This document shows, in pieces, positions 1 through 12,700 of a stretch of 64,000 nt of DNA. The stretch is from Liopterus haemorrhoidalis. Lineage: Eukaryota; Arthropoda; Insecta; Coleoptera; Dytiscidae. The stretch is from positions 15,345,575 to 15,409,574 of the forward strand of contig OZ020616.1 in assembly GCA_963971575.1 (NCBI GenBank), written 5' to 3'. The notes under the pieces are model-generated. The model made no database searches. It was not told where the DNA came from and saw only the letters and a list, made by a program, of their open reading frames with translations. The stretch's first letter is position 1; each line of letters opens with the position of its first letter. The translations under genes and the position numbers were made by a program.

Positions 1-180
1 CATCGAATAATTTGACTCGGTTAACACGGAACTCGGATAATCGTGACTCGGATATGTGAGACTCTACTGTACACATAATGAGGCAATACTAGCAATAAAA
101 TACAAAACTGAACCGTATTATATACTCCGGTTCGAACTCTTGATTTCCAATATTGCATCCTTTTTGAACTTTTGCTAGGG

Positions 181-333
181 TTACTATACTCTTTATTACT
201 CTTTATTACTATAAAGTTACTGCTTTAAAATAAAATTTGTTTTGTAAATAAATGTGTTTTTTTCATAAAGTGGCTCGTGAAATATTTTAAAACCTCGTAC
301 CGGGTTGCGGTGAAAAACTTTGGGAACCGCTGT
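181..333 (-). mobile_element. Fragment of hAT MITE, same family as 16753-17102
   Basis: The shared end CTTTGGGAACCGCTG (inverted) and the interior with TTTATTACTATAAAGTTACTG match the element at 16753-17102 in reverse orientation. The other terminus is missing. Confidence 0.6.
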
Positions 334-500
334 ACTAATAGTATATAAATTTATTTAGTTTTTTTATCGGACAGTAAATGGGTAACACAAATTTTTATTT
401 AATTGTTATCGGTAACAATTAATTTTCACATTTTCTTGAGTTAAACCTCTGTATGTCATATATTCTTTTGATCGTAGTTAATTTTTATGTATTTTTTCAG

Positions 501-645
501 TTTCTCGAGTCTTCAATTGTCCCCAAATCCTGTATCGAAACTATGACTTTAGTAGAAAATAGAATTAGGGCTTCCTCTCAATACTTCGGAGCTGCTTGCA
601 AGGCAGGTCCTTGGGTATCAGACAGTATTTTAGATGAAAAATTAA
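501..645 (+). CDS. Transferrin exon (first visible)
   Basis: Acceptor TTTTTTCAG ends at 500 and donor GTAAGT starts at 646. It encodes FLESSIVPKSC to LDEKL, with the YFGAACKAGPW stretch typical of the middle of a transferrin lobe. One base of the next codon is carried over the splice. The ATG at 453 upstream is in intron sequence and is not a start. Confidence 0.85.
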
Positions 646-3600
646 GTAAGTAATAATTCAGTTCTCGACAATTTATAAATATATATATTTATATTTTTAT
701 GCTAGCAATAAATTGTAAAATCCTACATAACATACAGGTTTTTAGATTTTTAAAGGATGTAATTACATAACAGGAATTCTCTTGAAATTTTGAGCCAGCT
801 ACTTATGATGGTAGCCTATAGTCCATATCTTTGGTTTAAGCGGAACTAGATTTTGAATTCTAGTAACTTTTAACGATTGAGTGAAGCTTTTATTATTTTA
901 TTTAGCAAAAGTTCACTTCAATCATTAAAAAGTGAACTCGGGACAACTTAAGAAAATCTAAATTCCATTTAGTTCCGCTTAAACACTTGGAATAGGCTTT
1001 AAGTTACACGACGAAAATGAACCGCTGTTGCCATCTACATATAAACATTGAACTAAAAATATGTTAAGCTTGTTTAAAATTTGTATTTTACAAAATCATT
1101 AAAAGTGTGATTAAGCAGCGTGCACTGTAGTTATTAGTACCCAATGAAAATTATTAATTATGTTTGGAAACAAATTTAAGTTTTTTAAAAAGAGCATAAC
1201 ACTAACGTAACCTAACTTATTTTAATAGATTTGACAGTAACAGAAAAATACTGCTACGATAGGTCGGTTTAGAATATATTGACGCGACATATAAGACGTA
1301 TCCGTTACATAATTATATCCTTTAAAAATCGCCCTATATATATATATGATTCATTTTTATATTTTATAAAATTATTTTTTAGAGAAAAAATATCCCAATT
1401 TGTGCCGCTTATGTGGCAATCCTGGCCGTTGTTCTACTAATGACAAATACTGGGGTCGTAGAGGACCACTCTACTGTTTGACTGATAATGTTGGAGACGT
1501 TGCTTGGGTCAGATTAGATGATGCTCGTGTACACTTTGGAGTAAGTTACAATGAAATTTTTATCTTATATATTTTACAATTAAAATATTGGTTTTGCAAT
1601 ACGTCTTTGACATAGCTGTATGTGTTGGTCAAAGTCAAAAAGGTATAAGTCATAATTTCGGGGGGAGGTGGGAGACTGACTTCATGCGGTAGCACAAACT
1701 TGAAATACAAATTTGTTCAATGCAAAAATCCAGTAAGTCTAGGGTGACCCTTCGTCTCAGATTTTCCGGGTCAGTCCTGGATCTTGGTACTTTATTCCGC
1801 ATTGAGTCAATATCCCGGATTTGTCAAGGCGTCCCGTTGCCAAAGCAAGTTTTATTATATGTAAAATTACCTTGTTTGCTTTATTTGGCGGCACTGGACA
1901 CCGTTCGACTATTGTTTTTCAGATTTTACGCTCCGACCGTTTATTTTGAAAGTAATGTTCATTATGATTCCATTAAATTTGTGATTTGCCCAACTTGACT
2001 AAATAAATGAGAAGTATAGAAATTGCAATCAAAAGACAGTGTTTGTGGAAGAGAAATATTTATTATTTTTTTAATTTATCTAATTTTTTTTAGAATCTCC
2101 AGAAATTTTCATTTTTTATTTAACTAAAAGAAGCTCTCTTTAACCCACCTTCGCTGATCCCAATGTCCCAGATTGTAATTTTAACAAATGGTTATCCTAA
2201 CCAAGTCATATCTCTTTTCTTGATATTAAATGTATAAGAATTTCAAATATAGTGATGTGTAATTTAATACAGTGAAGCTTGTAAAACTGTTTATTTCTCT
2301 GTTTGTAAAATGTGACTCACCATTTTGGATTTGACCCCCTCTTATATTGATTGTTGCTGTTTACGTGTTTTGCGGTTATATTCGCACCAGTGCGCTCGCT
2401 CAATTAATAATAGTGGTTATTTTGTCGCTGCGGCAATTTAATGCCGCGGCTCAGTGGCGGATTAATAATAATAATAATAATAATATTTATTGACCAAATT
2501 ACAATTACAAAAAATGTTTTTAGTCAGTCAAATATACATAATATCAATAATACAATGTTTATAAAATTTAAAATTTAATCAAAGCTGACATTTTCAAACT
2601 CATCAATGACATAGATTGGATTATTTGTTAGTACGTTCTTAAGTTTAAATTTGAATTTGTCTAGTGGTAGTGTACAGAGTCCCTCAGGCAAGAGATTATA
2701 TAATTTAACAGCAAAATAATTTGAGCAATTTCTTGATTTATTTAGACGCAAAAATTTACCGCGGATATTATTTTTACTGCGAGTGTTGTGATCATGTGTC
2801 TCACCAAATGTACTGTAATTCGTTAAATTTTTGCGTATAAATAATAAACAATGATAAATAAATAATGAAGGCAAAGACATTATTTTGAATTTCACAAAAA
2901 GATCTCGACAGTCCGCTCTGAAAGGAGCACCGGCAATTATTCTTACAACTTTTCGTTGTAATGCAAAAATTCTGTTTGCTGCAGGTGAATGTCCCCAGAT
3001 TATTAACCCATAGGTTAGGTGGGACTGAAAGAGGGAAAAATAGGCTTTTAAAACAACAAAAAACGATTACGACAAGGGAAGGCCCTATGCGGTAAAAATA
3101 AGGGGGCCCTAAGCGGTAGAAATAAGGGGGCCCCAAAATCAATTAGGCCAAAAATAAGCTTATTTGAATCAATTTACAAATTAATTTAAAAATTTTAAAC
3201 TGTAAAACAATTTTCAAGGGAAAAAAAAGCATTTTGCATTATATCAGGTTATTTATTTTATCAATTTTGAGAATTTTAATGAAAAATTTTTTTACTAATT
3301 GAATTTCGGGCCCCCCCACAAGCTCGGGGCCCCCCGCGTACCGTATAATCCGCCACTGCCGCGGCTAAAAAAGTTGTTAAATAGTTACCAATCAGTAATG
3401 ATCCGTAGACTCTGAGGGCCCGGTCGAAAAATCTGAAAAAGGAGTAATGCTAATGTGCTGTGTACCGAAATAATACACCGGTTTTGTATCCGATTATATA
3501 TCTGATACATAGCAGATATTATTTAATATCTGCTACGAGGGTTGCCTTTTATATTTCGGGATTTGAGATCAAAAATAATTATTTATCAACATACCCTCTT

Positions 3601-6600
3601 ATGCTATCTGAAATTTTGAGTTAATAGCAGTTTCATCAAGTCGTACAAATTACTGTCTTAATTCAATTGGTAATAGATTTTCGTCACTTCATAATAATTA
3701 TTCGGACTTGCCTGATTTTCCAGATATATTCAGCACATCACTTACACAATTTAAAAAAAAATGATCTCTAATTTAATTTAATTTTTTTATCTTTAATTTA
3801 TCGTATGTATTATTTATGCTGTGTATATATCATATATATTATAGTCGGATTGCTGATAGGTGACTGTTACATGTATGTATCAAGTATGCATTCATATAAT
3901 AATCTAGTTACCATTTTTCAGCGATTTTAATAATGTTTTTTGTTATTTGTCTTAACTGTCAGTGTCTGGTAATAAATATTAATTAAAATATGGCTTGCGG
4001 TCAATTATTAAATTCACAAACTTTAATTTTAAATCTGCTGGAATAAACAACAAATTATAATCCAAAATTTACGTATGAGTATAAATTTTTCCTTATTTAT
4101 AATTATAACCTTAAAATTAATAATTTAGTTTGTTTAAGTACTGCTGTAAATTTATTTTCGCGCGCTAATTAGTAAAGACATCTACGAAACATACTGTTTC
4201 TTTCTAATACTTTGTTTTTTATATAAATAATTTGGAAGGTTAGTTGTCAACTTGCGTCACTATACGTTACTATGGGTATGCAAGTAATTATAATGATATA
4301 GACAGAGAAAGCATATAGAATTGTATATCGATACTTGTAGCAACGAACAGTCACTTATCAGCATTCCGACTATAGTATTGAATAAAATTTCCTGTCCGTT
4401 CCAAACATTTTAATGTGGAAATATATGATTTTTTATCATTGACTATAATATTGGACTGAGGATGATTGGATACGCAATCGAAACGTCTCAATGATAAAAT
4501 ATTTTTAATAAATATATGACGATTATGAAATAAGAATTTTATTCAATACCCATATTTATTTCGTCAAGAACTTTCTTTCGATTATCATATATATTATATA
4601 TGTTTTATATATGCTGTATGTATGCTTACACGCAGTATATTCTATATTGATATATTTATATATATATATATATTGATACAACCGACGTGGTCAGACCAAT
4701 GATATCCAACAGGCGACCTAAGACCTACCGTTATTTAAAGGATTTCGCGTGTATATATGCCAGATATAGAATCTACCAGTTATAACTCTCAGGGCACACT
4801 GAGAGGGGTAAGAAAATCTCAGAAAAAAAATTCGCTATGTTTAATAAACATTATTAGACCCAGTATATGGAACCGCTTTTTCAGTATCACCTGTATAAAA
4901 TAGTGTTGTTCAATCGACATTGTCAGGCCTTGCGACGTTGCCAATTTTATCATAGTGTATAATATGATTTGTAAAGTTGAAAACATTCAAACCGACTCAT
5001 TCAGTCCTACTGTTCAGGAGTATGTTTACACTCAAGAGTGCATTTTAAATAAATAATAATAATATTATATGTGAAAAAACACTTGTTGATAATTCATATA
5101 CGTATTTGCAATGTAACATGTGGATCGAAATGTCCTTTCTTCGGGCGGCTATGTTTTATATAAGAAAATCTCCTTTTTTTTCGACAAATGACACGTGCAT
5201 TATGAATACTCAATTAACAAAAGAAGATCTGCGATTTATAATACATAAGCCATCTGAGACTGAAAGACTTTTTGATCATAAGTTAGTAATTACATTTAAT
5301 ATATGCCGATTATTATTTTATACATAAAATATATTCGGGGGATCCTCCTGTGCTGTTTTTTTCACGCGTTTTTGAAAATGATTACACTTCAAATTAAATA
5401 ATTTTGTTACTCAATAAAATGAAGAAATATTAGTCAATACTGTCGCATACCTGATCCGAAAAGCACAGCCACTAGGTTGTACTGCGCATTAAAATATATT
5501 TTTACAAATTGTATCTTGGTTTTAATTATATTGGCGTATTATTTACGTATTTTGTTATTAAGGACATTTATTACTGTATAAATTCAGTAAACTATTACTG
5601 TCGTGATAATAAAAGGTAATATTTACAATTATATTTCTCATATGAAAAATAAAGAGAAGTCATCATCATCATTGACGCGCCAGCGCGAGATGAGTCTAGA
5701 TCTCTTGATTTCAAGTTTTGTAACCACATTTTCAATCTGTGTACATGTAGGAGTAATATAGACAGGATTACGTCTATTTTTTAGCGCACACAGAAATGCC
5801 CGTACAGCTTATAGCCGGTTGCTAAGCAGAGCCCGTAATTTGTCTAAATATTTTTTACACAAATTATTTTAACAATTTAATTATTATCTACTTGCGAGCG
5901 GTCAACGGCAAGCACAAACGATTTATTGCTGGCAGCCACAGGCTTGCTTGTGATAAGTAAAATTAAGCAAGATCCTTAGAATCACTGATAAACGAAATTC
6001 TATACACCAAAAAGAAGTATGCATGTCAGGTGGATCATAAACGAGAAAAAAAAATAATATTTGTAAAAGGTTGTTTAATTAGACCTTTTTGTTATATCTC
6101 ACTGTTTTTTTTTTTTTTTTGAGTGCAGTTTCGGATCTGGCAATTCTCAAATTTACGGTGAGCCGAAACTACAGTCAGTGAACTAATCTGTGAAACGTAA
6201 CAACAAGCATCATTTAACAACCTTTTATAAAATTGGAGGTTAAATCTGTTCTTTTTTAGGGTTTTGTAAAACCCTTATACCGTCATTTTGTCGTCTGTCT
6301 GTCTGTCTGTCTGTTCGGTAAAAATTGTAGCCAAACGGCTAAACCTAGAGAGTTTAAATTTGACATGCTTATACAACTCTTTGACCCGCACATAGGAAAA
6401 ATACTAAAACATCTAAAAAACATATTCCCCTAAAAATATAAGACAATATGTGCTCATCGAAAAAAAAAAAATTTGTTTTACAATTCTGTGTATGGTATCA
6501 AATGAAAGCCCTTGAAACCTGAATTAACGATCAAAATTTTATTTTTGCAAAATAAATTATTTTGACGCGATTTTTGCGAGAATTGTGCAAAATTTTGTCC

Positions 6601-9600
6601 CACACCCTGTAACCCAGATGGTTTAAACTAAAAATCTGAAAAAATTCTAAGTAATGTACATTGGTGTGAACCGGAATAGTAAAACAGGAATTTTTGATCA
6701 GATTATGTTTTCGGAAAATAACGCATTTTTTGTGTTTTTAACTAAAATATGTAAAATATTTAATCCGCTATTTAACACAGTAAAGGAGTGAACGTTCGTA
6801 GATCAGTGGTAACGTTCTCGCTTCGTAAGTTGCAAACTACTGTTCAACTCCCGTCAATTTTTATTTTTTGCTGTTTTTTTTTGCATTTTTATTTTGTTTA
6901 AATTATTTTGTCAAAATTCTAGTTATATTTTGGCAAATGTTGCATTTAATTTTTAAAAGCGTAAATTTAATAACCAGTGGGAAGTGTTGATATTATAATT
7001 TAATTCTATGTTTGAATGTATACGAAATCAGAGGGGCGGAGTTTATGACTTAAACAACCAATGGAAGCCGTAGGCGCAATTTTCAAAATATTAATGAACC
7101 TTGCTATATAAAAAAAAAAATACTGCAAATTTTTAGAAACCCAAATAATGGTATTAGGCATTCGAATTAAAATTAATAAAAAAATATTTTAACATAAAAT
7201 TTGTTTTGGCTTCCCAAATAATTAATCATCATTCACTAAATACGTGCGAAACCCTGAAACGTGTGAAAATTCCCACTTCACATAATTTTTTCTTGGTACC
7301 CATTTTTCGTTTCTACATGTTCCAAGTGAATGTAAGACAAAATTCACAAAAAAATCTCTCTGTCTGTCTGATATGCTTTTTTTCTATGGGTTTATTTATC
7401 TGACATTCAAAAAACAAGAGCTATATATATTTTCTCGTAATTTAATGTCATGACAGAGTGAAACCAGGTTTCGAGCCTATGATATGGCATCTTAAAATTT
7501 GAAGTTAAGAGGCGAATGTAGCCACCTCCAAAGTCCATCGTTGCACGCGGGGTGCGGTGGCGAGAAGTCGTATTACGTCATTGGGGGAGTGACCAAAGTG
7601 GAAGTAGCTTACAGGGAGAGGGAAAAGGGCTAATATATATAAATCAACCTGTATTTTTGGGAATCATAAAATATAGATTAAATATATTCGAATCAATTTG
7701 ATTTTTTTTTTAATTTCAAGATATGAAAGAAAATATCAAAATTTTAATAAGTAAATAAGTAAATAAATTTTAATAAAAAATAAAGTAAATAAATTAAATA
7801 TTTTAATAAGTTTAAATTTGTATTTTGATTTATTTTTAATTTTCAATTTTACAGTGCTATACTTTTTTCAATTTCACATGACTGTTACTCAGTAAATGAA
7901 TAAAAATTACAAATGTTAACACTTAACCACTCTATATTGTAATTTTATCTTTAAAATAAGCTCTTGTGTGTGAAAAGTGATTAATATTTATTACCAATTC
8001 TGATTTTACAGATAATTTTGTAGAAATAATAGTTTTTTTTTTATCATCAAAAAATTATGTTAATAATCATAGATTCACCCCTTTAGGGGTTGATTTAACC
8101 TTTTGGTTAAACTCGATTACAGTATAACAATTCCATACGTTACCATAACAACCATGTTCTGACCATTTGGTTATAGTTAACTAAGCTTTCAGAAGCCGGC
8201 CATAATTATTTAACTTAATTTTTGGGACCATTTTTTTGTGTCAATATGAATTTGTATTCTACCACGGAAAGTCTAAAATAAAACAGGTAAATTTGACGTC
8301 ACAAACTGTTTTATTCCAAAGATCTTCTGTTACCCATTTCAACCGATTTCAAAGATATGTGTAGGAAACGAAGGCGGAGCTTAAGACTCCCTCTACTATG
8401 ATTAGATTAGTTTAAAACCACGCTACCAGATGGATACATCTCTCGATGCTTGAAAATGCCAGTATTTCATATAAATAGTGTTTCGGTGTGGGCCAAAGAA
8501 TTGGTACTAAATATTAATTAATTTTCATAAATAAGGGCTCATTTTAAAGATAAAAGTACAATCTATAGGATTCTAGCTATGGAATTTGCAATTGTTATTG
8601 ATTTACGGAGGAACAGTGATGTGAAGTTAGACAAAGTTTAGGACATTGTAAAACTGAAAATTAAAAATAAAACCAAATTTTAACTCTTAAATCCAACGGA
8701 GCCAATCTTTCACTTCAAATTTAAAAAAAAATCAAATTGATCCGACAACATTTCGTTCAAATTCTTTGGCCCTTTCAAATGCACGTATCCGTTGAGCGTA
8801 ACCCAGGTACAGTACGCTCTTAAACGTACACATAAATGTTCAATACTCAAAATGAAATTGGAACTTTTGTTTTTTACAATTATTTTTATTTTTTACAATT
8901 AAGAAAAGTAATTGTTCAAACGAGTTATTTGTAATTTGAAACCTTTTGTGTTTTTCTTTGGAATTAAGAATAAATTATGGACATTGATGTCCGTATTAGA
9001 ATAATTTTCTGTGAAATATATGAACAAAGTTCAAACTTATTAAAATGTACATTTATTTGGGATTCTAATAAAAATATTAAATAAATTTAACGTCTCATTT
9101 GAAGCAGTAACATTCAGCACGCTTTAAAAAATCTATAAACTATAAAAATGTAATTATTTCTAAATTGGAAAAAAAAGGAGAATTTCATGGCGCAAATACC
9201 AAAATTTTAATTTGAACAAATTTGATACAAATCGGTTATATGCATTGTTTTCAAGTATCTACGAGTCTGCCAAAACTAAATTTGAGTTTAAAGTTTTTCT
9301 GTAAGACAAATTGAAAGAAAATATTTAAGTTCTTACAATGAACTAAAATTATCATGACTGGAATGTTTATCTAGGTCATTCTATACAGTGTTGCCAGATT
9401 TAAGGCTTGACAACGTCGACTGAATTGTGCTGGTCTGACAAAGTCGGAATCGTACATTTTTTGTATAAAAAGTTATATACAAAAACTACTGGCGCGTGCT
9501 CTTCACGACAAATCAGTGAACTAAATTTGTATATAAATATACGATCTACCCTCGTATTCAGACCATTTGTGAAATTTTCTCTGTCATTGCTGCTATATAA

Positions 9601-9723
9601 TCAGGGTGCAAGAGCTCCAAAAAACATGAAAAACGTTTTCAGACCATTCCCCTGGTCTGAAAACGTCAATTTTGGTTTGACACCGTCCATTGAGTACATA
9701 GAATTGGCTTGCATAAGCGGTAA

Positions 9724-9764
<41 letters not shown>

Positions 9765-12700
9765 CTGACCGACGTTGTCAAGCCATGTACATGCAACAGA
9801 CAACCACAGACCCACCGAATCTAATGGGATTTTAGGAGTATATGTATCAAAAATAGAAAGAGCGCACTTTGCACTCCTGGAGCAACCTTCAAGGGGTAAC
9901 GAATTATGAAAAAAACATTTTTGCTATATTTGATAACCGGTATTAAACCCCATACATGTTTACGTCGTAGTCAGGTCATTTGTGTATAATTTGTATATGC
10001 TGACGACGTACGCAATCCCGTACAGTGTTGTCGGTATTTACATCGTTTCTGTAAACAAATATCCTCCTGTTGACCTGCATTTGACGATTGTCTAGCGATA
10101 ATTATAAAATTTACGTATATTTCAATATGACATAATTTTTATTTTAGGATTAATAGTTCATTTATAAGGTTTCTCGGTTAATCTAATGTTTACTATTGAC
10201 ATTCAATGAATGTCAATAACAATCAATAGTATTTAAAAATTTATATGAGGCTAAAAATTTTATTTTTGATCGGTTGCAGTGGTAATAATAAAATATTTTT
10301 TTTACTTGCATTCCGCTACATCATCAGAACTGTTTTTGTACTTCCTATGATTCTTTTCACTTACGAATTTTTTAAATTATTTAACTTGAACTTCGAAACT
10401 ATTTTTCAAGAATGAAAGTGAATCTAATTTTTCTATTTCTTGATACGTTTTCCATTTACCATGTACGCCATAAAAATTATAGTATAATAAAACAATAATT
10501 CAAAACATTTTACTGTACGACCAACACAGAGCGTGTCATGGTAGTTTTTTTTTATATATGTATAATAATAATTTTATTTATGGGTGCTCCAACATCTATA
10601 CTCTATCTCAGAAAGACTGATAGTAATAAATCATTTTGTCAGGCAGTTACCAGTGGCGTGCACATTTTAAACACGTTTAAATTGGTTTTGTGTATTTCTA
10701 TATTACTATTTATCATTTTATTAAACGCACGCCTGTGACCATATTTATCATATCATTAAACACACCCTTGTGACCATATTTTTCCTCAAAAGTTTAGGGT
10801 CAAATTTTTATGATCTATTGTGTTTAACCCTAGTTCGTGTTCCCATATAATATGTGCGGCACACTCGGTTGTTTATAACAATATTTCGTTTCGAACTATT
10901 CATATTTTGTCGCTTTTGTTTTGCCGCTTCTGTGTGAAAAACAATAACTTTTTACAAATAATAAATTTTATTATTATCAGTCTTTCTGAGATAGAGTATA
11001 GGTTATTAGCACCCTGTTACATTAATGAATTTTACATTGTACATTTCATATTTAAATTTACCATTGACCAACCGTCTTTTTTATTTAAACACGATGTCTT
11101 AGTAATTTGGGAAAAAAAATATGATAACCCGAGTCTGCCCAAAGAATCGAATTATAGTATTGAAATTTTCCGGAACAAACCGAAAGTACTGCATATCAAG
11201 GACAACTTTGATTTTTTAAATGGTAACGTATGCCGAGTTGGGTGTCTTTGGAGCTTTTGAAAAGATTTAACTAATACTTAAAGATGGTTTACTATATTTT
11301 ACGCTTTAACCTCTTAATCCGTGAATAAACAAACACATTTTTATTTTTGTAAAATAATTTAAAAGATTTTCGCCAAAAAGCGTTAGTTTCCCACCTTATC
11401 TCCTAGAGAGGTTGATCTAAAAATCTGAAAAAATCTCCATTATGTACATTGTTGGAAACCGGATTAGTTAGGGCTCTCAGACGTCCCGGAAAACCGGGAT
11501 TGTCCCGGTTTTGAGGTCTAAGTCCCGGTGTCTCGAGACAGTCTCTCGGGACGCCTATTTGTCCCGGTTTTGTGTATTTTAATAATTTATTAAGTCAGGA
11601 GTCGCCGCGGGAACGCACATCATTGGACAAATTTTAATTTGTCCGACGGTAAAGAAAGTAAAGCGCCAAAAACTCTATTAAAGTTTTTTAATGACCCATT
11701 AAGTGAGGCATACTTCTGGTTCATTCATAGCCAGGCCGAATCGGTCAATATGAAAATATTACAAATTGAGGGAAAAAACAAATCTATAATGGAAGTTTTC
11801 GGTGTATTAAAAGATACAGCAGCTATGTTTGAAGAAAGATACAGACAGTATTTTTACCAAAACGTGTAGAAACAATTTTGAAAGAACGTGAAGAATCTGG
11901 GGAAGAATACTAGAAATGAAATTAATAATTTTGAAATGGAAGTTACTAATTTCTATGAAACGTTTATTGAATATTTAAATAAGTGGATAAAACCTCTTGA
12001 ACATTTTTCAATATTTTGATGGATGGTTTTAAAAGAAAAATCAGAATGGAAAAATGTACAACAAACATTAAATTACTTCAACAATAAGAATATTGAAATA
12101 AATGAGAGTTATTAATTCAACCAAATATCAACAGTGTGAAAAATTGTTGAACTAAAAATTGCAGTAAATAAAGACTGGAAGTCTAAAACCGCTTAAAAAA
12201 GTGGATAATAATTTTATCCCAGATGCATAAGGAATTTACAGAACAGTATTTAGATTTTCTAAAAATTTGTGAATACGTTTTTTCTATTCCAGGCCACAAT
12301 GCAAACGTCGAACGTATTTTCTCGCTGATGGAAATTCAGCGGACCGACGAGCGTAATTCGCTATCATGTGATACTGAAGAGGCCATTGGCGCACCCAGGA
12401 ATTTTTGTTGTGGGGGGGGGGGGCGGAAGACAAAATTATTTAAATTATGAATAAGGTGCTAAATTTCAAGTGATGATCTAAAACAAAAAAATCCTCGCTT
12501 CGGAAATACAAAGTCATGACCTAAAACAAAAAAGGTCCTCACTTCTAAAATACAAGTGATGACCTAAAAAAAAGGTCCTCGCTTCGGAAATATAAAGTGA
12601 TGACTTAAAAAAGGGTTCTCACTTGTAAAATACAACTGACGACCGGAAAAAAAGATTCTCAACTCTGTTTTAAAATTTTCTAGTGTGTTTGTGTGTTTTT

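Noticed and set aside
453..500. ATG at 453 as the start of the transferrin
   Set aside because: It lies before a good acceptor (TTTTTTCAG at 500), and the protein that follows begins in the middle of a transferrin lobe, so exons upstream of the window are missing.
1720..1998. 92-codon open frame
   Set aside because: It lies in a degraded hAT MITE; no domain.
2801..3142. 113-codon - strand open frame (MILGPPYFYR)
   Set aside because: It is out of frame with the recognisable RT sequence in the same place and reads the G/C-run part of the hAT element.
9407..9835. 142-codon open frame
   Set aside because: It lies in a dispersed repeat, includes the (AT)n tract as an Ile-Tyr run and has no domain.
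10820..11260. 146-codon open frame
   Set aside because: It runs from a foldback MITE into a dispersed repeat; no domain and no conserved counterpart frame in the copy at 18690.
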